Part shown: piece by piece, positions 49,320 to 62,952 of the stretch
Numbering within the stretch: position 1 is the first letter of the stretch
How the letters are laid out: each line of letters begins with the position of its first letter
Source: Smittium mucronatum
Taxonomy: Eukaryota; Kickxellomycota; Harpellomycetes; Harpellales; Legeriomycetaceae
Direction of reading: 5' to 3'
Assembly: GCA_001953115.1 (NCBI GenBank)
Contig: LSSL01002404.1
Location: 1 to 64,000 of the forward strand
DNA length: 64,000 nucleotides
Position numbers and translations under genes: made by a program
The notes under the pieces: generated by a model
What the model was told of the DNA's origin: nothing
The model's input: the letters and a program-made list of their open reading frames with translations, nothing else
Database searches by the model: none

Positions 49320-50660
49320 GGTACATGGAAGCCACAAAAAGCTAGGAATAAGAGTCTCTGGTTTCTTCATTACCATCAATAGAGTACTTCAGCAACACCG
49401 AAATTTATGACCCAAAAATTTAAAAGATGTATCTAGAGACCCAGATAATATTTATTATTTGATTGGGTTTAATGTAAACGATTTTAAAGAGATATATTCT
49501 GTGTGAGAAAAGGATCTTATTAAAGCAGAAATGCGCAGGGGGCAGAAAATCCTTCTTTTAGCCAAAAGATAAATTACTTATATTAATATTGTATTTAAGA
49601 AATTACTTTAAATTTGAGAAACTTGGTGGGGATTTTAATATTTCACATCCATCAGTTTTCAATATAGTAAATCCCACAGCAGATTTATTTAGAGATCCTC
49701 TGATTAAACACAATTTATGCTGTATGAAAAAGGAAACTCAACTGTCTAATTGAATTATTCTGAATAAAAATAAGGAAGTGGCCTAATTATAGACTGTGCC
49801 GTATTTTTTATCAATAGGCCAAGCTGCTCTTTTCAAGATGGAAAATTTTTTTATTGTGGAAAGCATCACAGATATTGTGTGAAGCGAGAATTGGCAGTAA
49901 TACCTGATGGAGGATGCGCCATTATAAGCCCCGCTGTATAAGGGTGTATTCACTACATGTCTATCTGTAGGAGGATGGAAAATGCTTACAGAATTTTTTT
50001 GAAGAAGACGCCTAATGAATTAGGATTGATTATGGTGAAAATATTTATGAAGAATGCGTCATAGTAGCCGATAGAGGATATTTGAGCTTGAAAAAAATTC
50101 AGGGTAGTAATACCTAATAAAAACAGCTCCTTGGAGCGGGAGAGTATCTCACATGACCAAAATTATGTATTAATAAATCAAAAAAATTCAATTTTAACAT
50201 GAGAATTACTTCCAAATAAACAAGTCGATTATAGTGAAAGAATAATTATTGAGAATTTTTTCGGTAGATTAAAGGGGTGTTTTAAAATAGCAAGCGATAC
50301 ATTCAGAGGTTTATTAGAAAACATAGAGGTTATCACTGACATATGAGTAACACTGAAAATTTTAAACATTGTAGGACTACCTCTAAGAATAGATGAGATT
50401 AAACTATATTATAAAACCGGAATAAAAGACGTATAATACTTAAAAAAAGAAAAGAGAAGGAATCAAAGCACAGAAATAACAAAAAGAAGGCCATATTGTT
50501 CCGAAATATGATGTCTATTTCAAACAATACTTCTGAAACTTCCTTTATGGTAAGAAAAAAACACGCTTTTATCAAAAAAAACAGCTTCTTCAGATCCTGA
50601 AATTAACGATTCGGATTGCTTCTGAAATTAAAGTTCTTTTTAAATTATCTTTTCTATCTT
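49320..50660 (+). mobile_element. Degenerate DDE transposase (Harbinger/ISL2EU-like)
   Basis: Fragments in several plus-strand frames line up as one transposase. The helix-turn-helix-like NISHPSVFNIVNPTADLF is near 49637. The first Asp is at 49792 (DCAVFFINRP), followed by FQDGKFFYCGKHHRYCVKRE, LAVIPDGG and GCIHYMSI. The second Asp is in VIVADRGYLSLKKI (about 50045-50090) and the Glu in ERIIIENFFGRLKG (about 50240). All three DDE positions are present, but stops and shifts break the gene. Such enzymes cut and paste DNA elements. No terminal repeats were located. Confidence 0.65.
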
Positions 50661-53600
50661 TTAATACTAGCTCTTAAGTGTACTCGTTTATATTCTCAGC
50701 AGATAAATTTGAATATAAATATAAAAGCATTATTCAATGTTAAGATAACTCTAATAATTTAAACATAGTATAAATTAATCTTATATTTTATTTGCTATTT
50801 TTTTTTTTTGCTATAAAACCCGATTCGGGTTACTTTTATTAAAATATCTTTTCTCTTTTATTATCATTCGTCTTTTTACGAAATATCAAGAATATTAAAC
50901 TTCAAAAAGCCTTAAATATAATTCGATGAAATTAGCTAAAGAAAATTCGATTCCAGCCATACATTTTGATTGTATATTATCTTCTGTTTATTAATGGTAT
51001 AATTTTGATTAATTAATTGATACTATTTGGTATAAATAATTTATTTCTAAAAAAATCAGATTTCTCTATTAGCTCAAACCATTATCCAACGTATATTAGA
51101 ATTTTAAACAGGTGAGTATAGTTTCTTTCACTTAAAATTTTCTTTTTTTTTAGCTTCAATCAATATTTCTTTTTGAAAATTACTTTTGCTTTTTTTTGGA
51201 CTTTCACTTAATCTATGAAAGAGGTACTGTTTAAGAAAATTAGAGTCTGGATATTTACCGAAAATTAAGAACCCGGCAATCAAGAATTGGGTAAAAAATA
51301 TTGAGGCATATTATAACGGTAAAAAAAAACTATCATTTTAAGTAATAAAATCGATTATTTTATAATTCTCGTTTTTATGCTTATTTGAATAGATATACAC
51401 ACGTTTTGTGGTTTGAAATAATTCAAATAGTTTGTACAACAGTAGAAACCGCACATATCTATATATATTTGGATATATCCAGGAGAACAGATTAAAATTT
51501 TAATCAAGCTACTTTTTTTAATTTTCTTTTAAATTCAAATTTTAAACGATAATTTTTCAAATTAAAAATGATTTCAAATCACTTGAAGCAGAGATTTATA
51601 TTAATAGTTGTCGATAAGAGTTCAAAAGTTGAGGGAAAAACATGTACCAATTTTTTTATACATATAATCTACATTAGTGTTTATAACATTAGTCTTTATT
51701 ATATTGTTACTTCTTTGGAACCAAAATAAACTTATGTTATTAAACAAGAAGCCAATTAAAAAAAATATTTTGATAAATAAAGTTTCTTGTAAAACAATGC
51801 GAATTTTTGGCAATGATTAATGTAAAAAAAAACTAATTTTCTTCATTTTTTTGGGATTTAAAAATTATATACACAAGTCTTCTGTATTCTCAATTTAACA
51901 TAAAAATATTTATATTTTTTTCTCAAAAGAATATGTTTTTTGTGATTTTAAATTGATGTTAAATTGGAGTTTCTCTTTTCATATCATATCATTCATTTTA
52001 TTTTGACTCTTGAAATTTATAATCGCCATTTAACGTTATGGATGATTCATTAAATGTGAAGTTCAATAACCCATCAAATTCCCATTTCGTTTTCAGATTG
52101 AAAAATTTACATGCTACATAATACAGGTTTATTGGTCGATAGAAAAAAAAAGTATAGTATATATCACCAATTGAGACAGCTAGATAATTTACTAGAGAAT
52201 ACCAATTAAATAGATATTTTGAAAGGGTGATATTATCAATTATCTTTTTTCTATGGTTTGATTTGCATTTCAACAGCAATATTATTTTCGATTCAATTTT
52301 TTTAAATGGATTAATCATTTAATAATAAATATATATCAACGCTTAATCAATACAATATAAAACGTACTAGTTATGAGTAATTTTTGGTATTTTTCCATAT
52401 ATATATATTGGAAATACAATTCTGGAACGATATATATTTTTAAATCATTAATAAAATAAAATTTCAATATGAAGTTGTCTGAAATAGATAACTTCACATA
52501 AATGGCGAAGCTGCATTATTTCAATATTTTTTCCAATAATTTTTTCAATATATTGGAGAATATTATTTGAGCCTTTAAATTTAATAATTTTTATTTTTAA
52601 ATTAATCCAATAGCGTTTAGTATAATTTGATTAGTTGATTGGAGGATACATTTATTAATAGAATGATCATAAAGTAATTTTACTCATATTAACATATTTA
52701 AGGGGTATTTCACAATAACTTACAGTAATAATTACTACAAATCAGATTAAAAAACAGGAGAGGTTTTACTGAACTGGATCATTCATTATTTATCACATTA
52801 TCATTTTAATGAAAAATATCATATCGCGTAACAAATATACAATAAAAGGAAGAATTTATTTTTTTAATATATAACTGGACGATATTTCTTTAATTGCTTG
52901 TTTAAATCTTTATAAATATATAATGTAGATAATTCTTCTATTATATAAATTTATACCACTTAGTTGTTTTTATATTTTTTTAAAATCAAATATTTTACAT
53001 TTAATATTATATTTACTCATAAAAATTATTATTAGAAGATAAATATGACATAATAAATTAATTTTATTGGGTTGTAAAATGTCTTCAAAAAATACAAAAT
53101 GTGCTAAATTTAAAATTTTATTTCATTTTCAGATAATATTTAATAAACATATTCATTAAAATATTTTAAAAGAAAATTTAGAATTTCAGTTTTAATAATT
53201 ATAAAATATGATTATCTGGATTCAAAATTGATGAGTGAATTATTGAAAAAAATTCCGAAATTTGAGTATAATATTGTGAAAAAATTATACATATTAAAAA
53301 TTTGGATAATTTTTCATTACCAAAAAAATATTCGAATTTTATTCGAATTTACATTATTTTAGCTTTATCATACTTAAGCTAAATGATACTGCAAAAAATT
53401 ATCAATATATTATAAGAAATCTTCATTATAACCTGATAAAAATTGATAACAAGAATTTACTTGACCATAGTTTAAAAAAATGAGCAAAGTAGATATTAAA
53501 AATAAATAAAATCATTCAAAATCAAATAAGATTTATAAGATTTTTATAATACTTAAAAGACAAATTTTCCAACTTATGGAAAAGAGATATGCTCATTATT

Positions 53601-55736
53601 TTCTATTAATTATTATTATCACTAATTAATTGATTAATTGATTATAATTTTGCTGTTAAAGTAAATCCTTCTTGCATTAGTCTCAATTTTACAACTATCT
53701 AATGGTAGTAATATTATTTCGATTTCCTAATTGAAATTTTTCATTCAATATTTAAAAATAATTATTGTTATAATCAAAAATCTTTTTATTTGATAATTTT
53801 ATATTCTCAAACCTTAATCAATTCGTTTCTCGTGCACCATTATTGATTTCGTTTATTTTATATATTTATTTTGAATTTTTCGGTATTATATTTTCTTTAT
53901 TATTTATATTACCCAGTAATTTTCAAAAAAAATATAAACCATTAATTATTAAATGTTTAGACATTTTATTTCGATTTCTAATTTAAATTCCCAAAAATTA
54001 CTAATATAAACATTTTATACATTTACATATAATTGAAAGTCAATTCCATTTATCACCTAAAAAAAAGATAAATTTTCATTAATATATATATATTTATATT
54101 CATTTAGTGATATAACTTCACATTTTATCAAAATTAAACTAGTATTAATGGATTTTTGAACATGATGAGGTTTTAGATTCGATATAATAAGAGGATGTGA
54201 TTCAACTTAATCAGAAATAATTATATCTTCATGTGTTGAAATAAATTTTCTCTAAAAATAAATTAGTTTAAATCATGAAAATACATGTTTGAAAATCCAA
54301 GAAAAATTTGACCTTTTTTAGAAATAATATTTGTATACAAGTTTTTGCAGAAAATTATTAATATTTTTTCAATATTTTGTTAAATATTTTGTTAATCTTA
54401 TAATAAAATAATGGATATTTTTTTGCTCTTATTTAATTATAACTTCTGTTATAGTAGAATAAAATATTCAAATAATTAAAATCTGAAATTTTTATTGATA
54501 CGGTGCTCAAAATGGGCCTCAAAAAAAGGTTTTTTACGAGTACAAAATATCCATATATATCTCAATCCTTATAAATATTATTTTAGATTGAATATAGATA
54601 CCCAATAACAATAATTAAAATTAAATTATTAGTGACTCAAAAAAAAAAAGAATATTTTTGATTTAAAAAATAAAATAAAAATAGCATAAATATTAATTAT
54701 CATTTCAAAATCAAAAACTAACATATATACTAATAAATTATAAAAAAAAAAGAAAATTTACTTTTTATTCACTATTTCTAAATTATGTTTTTATAATTTT
54801 CCATGGGGTAAAAAAAATTAGAAAAAACCCAATTTCAATATATATGGAATAAATTTAATTTGAGTTTTGTTTTGTTCTTTTTTATATAATAGGTGTAAAT
54901 CCTTTTTTAATTATTTTTGATATTTTTAACTATTTTTGTTTGATTTTAAACTCTTTATCATTAAAAGTAGTCAATTGAGATGATTATAACAATCAATAAA
55001 AGATATAATTTTTTTAAATTAATTTCAATTTATTTTAATAAAGAAAACCTTTCGATTGAATTTTAATAGATATTTAGTGAAACCAAACCAAACCATTTAA
55101 TTCTAATTTTGAAATTTAATAAGTTTATGTAGAAAAAACTATCACAGCTCATAGGAAATTTATGTGGTCTTCAAATTTTAATAAAAAGTTTCAATTTCTT
55201 TAGTAGCTTTAAAATAAAGGCTTTTGAGTGACGCTTTCTTCTAAGTAAAATAATATGACAACTCATTCATTTTCTAATACTACTAGAATGAAAAAGGCTT
55301 ATAAATTATTAATAATATGGTTAAGGTTTAAATTTACTATGAAATTTCCTCTTTGGGATTTATATAAATAGACTTAAATTGAAATACCACAAAAAAATTA
55401 ATTCCTTCTAAGAATCAGAAATAAAAAATTTCAAACGATTAAGTCCATTGTTTGAATAATATCGAATTTTCCCCAGTAAGAAGAATTTAAATCATAAAAA
55501 TTAACTGGATTAATTAAAAATTTAATTTATAAAAACTTTAAATCATCAAAAACCATATTATTTCAACATATTCTATCTAAGCTAAAATAATTAGAAAAAT
55601 CATCTAGATCTGCATAAATAGGATCTTTTTTCGGAAAAACCAACTTATAGCCGCAATAATAGGATTGTGTTATACTTCTTAAAATTTTGGGGCAACAAAT
55701 ATTTTATATTAATATAAATATTCTAGTTTCACATAA

Positions 55737-55761
55737 TATATATATATATATATATATATAT
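55737..55761. repeat. (TA)n microsatellite
   Basis: About 12 uninterrupted TA units. Confidence 0.9.
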
Positions 55762-58585
55762 TGCTGATATTAGTTTTGATTTTTCAGAGATAAACCACAG
55801 TGGCACCATTTAACAACCATTTAACACCTCCGCGAAACCATGTATGGTTTTATATTTATTAAAAACAGATTTGAAGATAAAAATATGATATAAAGAGAAA
55901 AAAGTTTTAATCTTTTATAACATTTATTGATAAAAATATATCTTTCAATAATGATCACAAGATCAAAAGAAAAATACCAAGTGTAGGTTAATTAAAATTT
56001 GCGCGGATATATAGGGGGTGGGTTAAATGAAATTACACTTTATGACTTTAGTTAAAGGCAAAAAAATTTAAGCCTGAAATTCTGAGATATTTTCAGTTTT
56101 TAAAACTAACCTTCTTTATAATAATAAAAATAATGGTTCATAGGATTAATTTTAATTAGGTTAAGATAGAAATTTCCTCAAAATTAAATTAAATTTTCAC
56201 TTTTTATACACCTAATGAAATTAAGTATTATCATCGAGTGATTAAGGATCGAAATAAATTTTAAAATTTAAAATAGTATTATAATGCCGTTTTTTTTCCA
56301 AAATAAAATACTTATTTATTTATTGGATAGCTAAACTCGGGAAAAGAAATATTATATATTTAAATTATCTTTTATTTAATTTTCATGAATATGTAATATA
56401 TGGTGCAACCAACTCAATTATAGATATATTAAAAATTCAAGAATCATAACAATATTACTTTAAACTATTAATTTTTAATTGATGCCAAATATTTGGCTTT
56501 TAAGTTAATAAAAAAAAGGATATGTGATAAGAATTTTTTAACGAAAAGAAATGAAAAAAAATTTGAAGAGAAATTTTTTATAGTAATAAACTAATGGCTA
56601 TTGCAGTTAAAAACGGTAAAAATAAACCCAAATAAATTAATAAATAAGCACTAAAATTTTTTTTGGATCTTTTAATTGAAGTATATTTAAAATATTGGTT
56701 TCAATATAGTGAAAAAAATAATATATAAAGGTAAAAATATCATTTATTTAGGTGATAAAAAAAACTTATCATCTGTTTTTTTATAAAAGTGTCTGTTAGT
56801 ATTTTTAGATGGAGAAGTCGAATAATAGCTGTTGTTTTATGGTAATTCAAATGAATTTTTAATGATAAACAAGGTGATTTTATATTATTTTGAAAAATAT
56901 TATAATACTATTTTAAATATCACTCTTGCAAAACTTATTTTAAAAAAATTCTGGGAGTTTCATGCAATATAATAATAGCAAAATAATCAAGATATTTTAA
57001 GAAAATTATCTTTGAGAGGATCAAGGAAATGTCAGAAATTTTACATAAACTTTTTTATTAAACTGGAATAAAAAAATTAATGTATATTCTTGATTAGGTT
57101 TAGCTCGAAATATTTTCCATACTAAATAAATTATCAAAATACATGATCCCTAAACTGTTAAAGTCTAAAATAAATAATAATTTGCTTTGTTAAAATTAAT
57201 TTGAATCCTTTTCAACACAACTTAAAAATAAAGCATTACTATTAAAAGTTGGGTAATTGTACCTGGGAGTTGCATGAAGTTTTTTTTATCCCAAACCGTT
57301 ACGATTTATTGAAAATTTATGAATAAAAAAATGAATAACGCGTATATTTTTCTAGAAAATTAATTGAGAAATAAATTTAAATATGTAATTATAATAAATT
57401 AAATTCTAAAAATTGGGACCAATAATATTCCAGTCATGTAACACTGCAAGTACATCCTTCGGAAAAGAATGTGTCGCTTTCTCTAAAGATGGAGAAATAA
57501 TCTCTCAAAGAAAAGGTAATCGGATTTTAAAGCTTGAAAAATAGACATAGCTTTATTATAATTCAAATATTAGATAATAAAGATGTATGTATCATACTGA
57601 GACCAAATTTATCAAATAAAAAACTATAAAAATATTCAAACTAGATGTATCCCAAAAAAATTACCATAAGAAATAGTTTCCTGACTAATTATTTTTGAAG
57701 AAAATCTATTTGTGAGAATTTTAAAGTGAAATGACTAGATCAATTTTAATTTTTTTGAAAAAAAAAAACATATTTCTTAACAGTTTTTATTTTTTTTTCA
57801 AGAAAATTCGATATATTAATTGGAAATTCAATATTTCATTTTTGAAAGGAAGTGGATGAAAAATTTTTGTCGAACAAATATCGCTTTTATCAAATAATAT
57901 ATTTCTAAAATTTTATAACTATATGTATATTCTTGTTTTTTCTATAAAATTATTTAAATAGAAAAAAGAAATAACGAATATTATTTAATAGAAAATTCTT
58001 GATTTGTTAAAATTTTTTGATTATTAATTGGGAAAAAAAAGTGAATTTGAAAATAATTTAAGAAATAAAGTAAAAAATAGACGATTCAACTCATTGGATT
58101 AATTTTTTAAAGATGTTTAATATGCATTTTGGAAATTCATATTCTGTAAAAAAACTAAAAAAAGCATTAAATGATGTTAATTCTTTTTTTTAAGAAATAT
58201 AAATATTGATATGGGGTTATTAGAGCAGATAGTATAAAAAGCCACACCAGATTTCAAATAAAAGTTATTTTTCAGCTAATAGAATTATTATAATCGAGAA
58301 ATATATTTTGAATATGAAATTTCTTTTTTTCACATTTTAAAACCCAAAATAACAATTTAAGTTTTTCTATACAATTATTATATGTTTTAAATACTGTACT
58401 GAATTCATATTATCGACCATTAAAATTATATACAGCCACTATTTCAACCGAATATAAATAATATTATCCTGTAACTCAAAATAATTTAATGATAAATTTA
58501 TTTTATAATTATTTATTTATATCGAACTAAAGTGTTAAAATACTAGGTTCTACAGGAAATAAGTTTATTACTATAAAAATATCAT

Positions 58586-58635
58586 TATAATATATAATAT
58601 ATAATATATAATATATAATATATAATATATATTAT
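58586..58635. repeat. 7-bp microsatellite (ATAATAT)n
   Basis: About six head-to-tail copies of ATAATAT, ending in ATATATTATAG. Confidence 0.85.
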
Positions 58636-61600
58636 AGTTACCAAAGGTTATATATTTGGAATGAGGTAAATAATTCAAGATTTTTTTTTGTTTTTATATT
58701 TGAGTTTATTTTTTACCAAAAGAAACATATTAATAAAAAATAATTAAGCAAAGAATTTAATTTTGAAAATGTGAAAATAATTCGATAAGAAAATAGAGCT
58801 TAAAAGTGTAAATTTTTTTAGGCTAAGGGTATATTTAACATACATATTTACTTATAAAAAATCAAAATTTTACCAACAATTACAACTATAATTATATTTT
58901 TAGAAGATTAGACTGAAAGGATTGAAAATCATTACCATGATTATAATATATTAGTTGTATAAATCGAAAAATAAAATTATATAATTAGAAATAAGAACAA
59001 ACACGTATGTAAATTATATATGTATATATTCTCCGAAAATCCTCAATAAAAATAAATAAGGAAAAATGAGAAAAAAATCTAAAATTAATAAAAAAAAAAA
59101 ATTTTAATTTTAAATATAATTAAATTATGTAAGAAATTACTTTTTTTTTGAATAAAATTATCAGCTAAACTCAAAAAAAACGGCGATTAAATTGCTATTA
59201 TGGAAAGTCGATTAAGGAAAAATAATAATTATATAATGACATAAATATCATATATAATATATATTTTTTAGATCAATTTTAACCTGAATCAAAATAAATG
59301 TTTTAAATTATTAATTTTGATAGTATAACCTTACTTATTTCAAACAAAGATTATAAATGTTCCAGAAAAAAATCAATAAAAAATGAAATTTTTAGATTAT
59401 TAAGTTGTTAAGTTATAAAGATTTAAAAAATACAATAAATTTAGTTAGGTTGAAAATATACGTTTATTCACTCTTTCGTTTAATTTTATGAAAGGTAAGT
59501 TACGAAAAAATCATTGATGTAAAGTTTGCTTTTTTATTTAACCTTGCTTACTATTTTTTTTGGACATTCATAAAAACGGCAAAATTCCTGTATATTTACA
59601 TTTTAAACGAATTTTCAATATGAATATTTAAAGTTTTTGAGCACTGAATAATTCATTAAAAACTAACAGCTTTGATTTATTATTAGTGGGTACAGTGTAT
59701 ATATATATATATTGAATTGGTCGAGTTTTTTTGCTTCTCAAGAATTTTATTTTCTCTTGCTTTCTTAGGAAATAAAAAAGTACAAAGGCTTGGTAATAAA
59801 TATATAAATTTGAAAAAAATAATTTATTTCAGAAATTATTCCCATTTTAAAATAAATATGCCAAAAATATACATTCACCCTCACACCGGCCTTAATAATA
59901 ATTCCAAATAAAACATGGATTGATCAAATTGTTTTTATATAATCACAATAAATCCAAATATAAACATTCAAATCCTTAAGGCATGTAATTATAAATAGCT
60001 TTTAATAAAATTAATAATTTATTTTTATAGAAAATTTTATTAATAAACACATTCCTTTAAAAAAAACTATATATGTTAATATTTATGTATATTTCAACCA
60101 ATTTTTATGATACGAGTTTAAAAAAATCATTTTTTGTGGTTTTTTAGAAGTAAAAACTGTCAATTTAAGTTTTCTGAATAAACTAATTATGAATCCATAT
60201 CGGGTAATTTTTTGATGTATAATAGCTTTATTAGGAAAATGTGCTTAAGTTTTTCTCGAATTCATATTACATTATATTTTACACACCTTCGGGAAAGGCA
60301 TTTTTATTTATCAAGGTTTAAATAATATAAAAGTTTTTATGAGGTTTTTTAAAAAAAGGCTTCAATCAACTCCATATAAAAAAAATCGCTTATATTTTTA
60401 AATTAAATTTAACGTTTTTATTTTATATCAATAAATCCAAATTATGATTTAGAAAATTTAATCTTTTCTTAAAAAACCTAATAAAAAATAATAAATTATT
60501 TATTTATTTCCGAATTTGGGATTAAAAAAAACAATATGGTTCTAAAAAAAGGTGTTATTTCCCTCATTTTTACAATTTTCTTTCTCGGCAGTTTTAATTT
60601 ATTTTGAGCTTCAGATGATTCGAAAAAAAACCCTAACCCTTGAAAAAAATGTGCGACTAAAATATGTCCGAATAATGATTTTGAATTTATATATTTAATA
60701 TTATATATATAACCTTTTGTTAATCTATTTATTAGAGTTTTAAGTAGAATAAAACCGTGTTTTTAATTAAAGAGCTTTCCTTTTACCTTTATTATATATT
60801 TATTTTTGATATAAAAATCAATTTAATGAAATTTACAAGATAAATTTAACAATAATAAAATTTGATATTTATTATATATGTTATTATTTATTCATTAAAC
60901 CTTTTAAAAAATATTGAGAATATTTTTGAATAAAATTTTAGAAATTCTTTCGACATTTAGTCGAAAAGAATTAGAAATTTAATTGTGAGTTCCATGGAGA
61001 GGAATATAAAATTAGTTTTTTATAATCGATATATTAGCTCGAAAATTTCTAGAAAATCTCTAAAAATTAGTATATATATGATTTAATTTATTTGCTATTT
61101 TTATTTTTCACCCAAAATTAACCCCCGAAGTTTAATTCAATCCATTTACAAGATTTAAAAATATTAGGTTAGCCCAAAAAATATTTTCATTTCAATATTA
61201 AATTAAAATAATTCTGGTAAATTTTTTTTTGTTTAGCTTGATAGTTATTTTTTGGACAGACAGAATAAATTACTTATAATTAATAAATTGGAAAAAAATA
61301 CCTTATAAAAGCTTGAATTTTTATTTTTAACAATAAAAAGAAGGGATCTTACATAAATATAAATACAAACTTTATAATTTTTAACTCATATTATGATATT
61401 GTACTATTTAAATAACTTTTAATAAGATGGTTAATAATGATTAAATAATTCGAGTTTTTGGAACTTTAGTGGAAATTTTTTTAAAAAAACTAAGTGTAAA
61501 ATTATGGAGAAAATAGACATCAATTTTGTGGATTTTTTTTCAAAATTAAAATTCTGGCCAAAAAATAGTTGGAATATTTGAACGGAACAAAATATTACTG

Positions 61601-62375
61601 AGATTACATTGATATAATATTTTTAAAAGAACCATTGATAAAAGTAATTGATAGCTGTAATAATAATATTAAATAGATATAAAATAATTTTTTATACTTT
61701 TTATAGATTGTATTTTTCCTGAGCATTATTCTTTTTTTTTTTTTGCAAAGTTGATTTATTTTATTAAAATTTATTGGGAAAGACAGAAAATTTTAATTTA
61801 ATAAAACCAGACAGCTTTTAACAAGTATTAAAAGGTTTGCTTTTATTTATAAAAATATAGAAAATTTTCAGAAAATATAATCTGCATTCTAATTGTTCTT
61901 ATATTTAGTATTTTGAATTTTGTTGTAAAATGTTGAGTAGTTTTAACTTATGCAAATTTATTACACTATCTTGAAAATAGAATTTAAAGATAGCTAAATT
62001 AATTTTTTAGTTTTGATACTAATCATTTAAAAAAAAAAACTAAAAGATATTCTTATATGTACCCAGTTAATGGCTTGATACAAGGACACCGATGAATCAT
62101 CATTAAATTTTAATTATTAAACCACAATTCTTAAAGATTCTTCAAAAACCAAGACATTTTATGTCAAGAATCTCCATAAAATGATAGCCTTTTTAGATGA
62201 ATCGACGAAATCCACGATTATACAAATAAAATCAAGTGGAAAGAGATGGCGAGGTTTTAATTATTAAATGATAATACCCTCTATCTGTTTGTTAAATGGA
62301 TAATAAAGAAACTATTATTTGGAGCTCGAATGAAAATTATAAGTCTATGGAGTGTTTAATGAGAATATCAGGTCT

Positions 62376-62597
62376 TTAATGTAATGTAATATCCCTTCTA
62401 AACTCGCAGATTTCAACCCAAGTTAGTATTTGTTTATATGGTTTAATTTTCATAAGCACTAATTCTCTTGGATATTTTGAAGATACTTTTATTTGCTGAA
62501 TGACTATAAATGCCAATAGATGCGTATATGTTTCGGCAATTAATGGTAGTGGATATGAATTGGCGCAGTTTTTGGGAGTTTGCGTTGAAAGGGCCAA
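62376..62597 (-). pseudogene. Possible retroelement integrase scrap
   Basis: A 73-codon open stretch contains YPLPLIAETYTHLLAFIV and KYPRELVL, which resemble the central integrase core of Ty3-type elements (a PL..I.AET block, then KYG.P.EL). The acidic residue expected after EL is not there. Base composition is less AT-rich than the surroundings. This is a weak call; it may be chance. Confidence 0.25.
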
Positions 62598-62952
62598 AAT
62601 TAGGCGTCAAAGCGGCATGTCACTTTTAATGGCGTACTGTTAGAGCTTATATTTTAACTTAGCATACAGACTAAATAAAGGAAATATCCAATAGTAACAC
62701 AATTCCTTGCGTGTCTACAAAAAAAGCATAAAGATAGGGAGTTTGATTTGTTAACCATTACCTAATAGGGAGCCAGCATTAGAGCTCAAAATCAAAAGAG
62801 TTTAAATAAAGATTCGACATGTTTTTGAGGAGTAATTGCAATGCCCTTTATTTTGCACACAGTCGATTTCCTACAGATTGTCTTTACATGGCTGTCTTTG
62901 AATGTAAATAAACACTTTGCCTTTATATTCTTTTTTCCATTTTGTTTCTGCC
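62598..62952. other. Upstream region of VAC14
   Basis: About 350 bp, less AT-rich than the desert. Presumed promoter and leader of VAC14; no specific site identified. Confidence 0.4.

Larger units (their letters stand above)
50661..62375. other. AT-rich gene desert, right part
   Basis: About 11.7 kb, among the most AT-rich sequence of the window. It contains microsatellites (55737-55761, 58586-58635) and homopolymer runs but no gene or transposon that I can support. Confidence 0.55.

Noticed and set aside
60628..60645. Telomere-like CCCTAACCCT (also near 7089)
   Set aside because: Only two units and inside ordinary sequence, so not a telomere or interstitial array.
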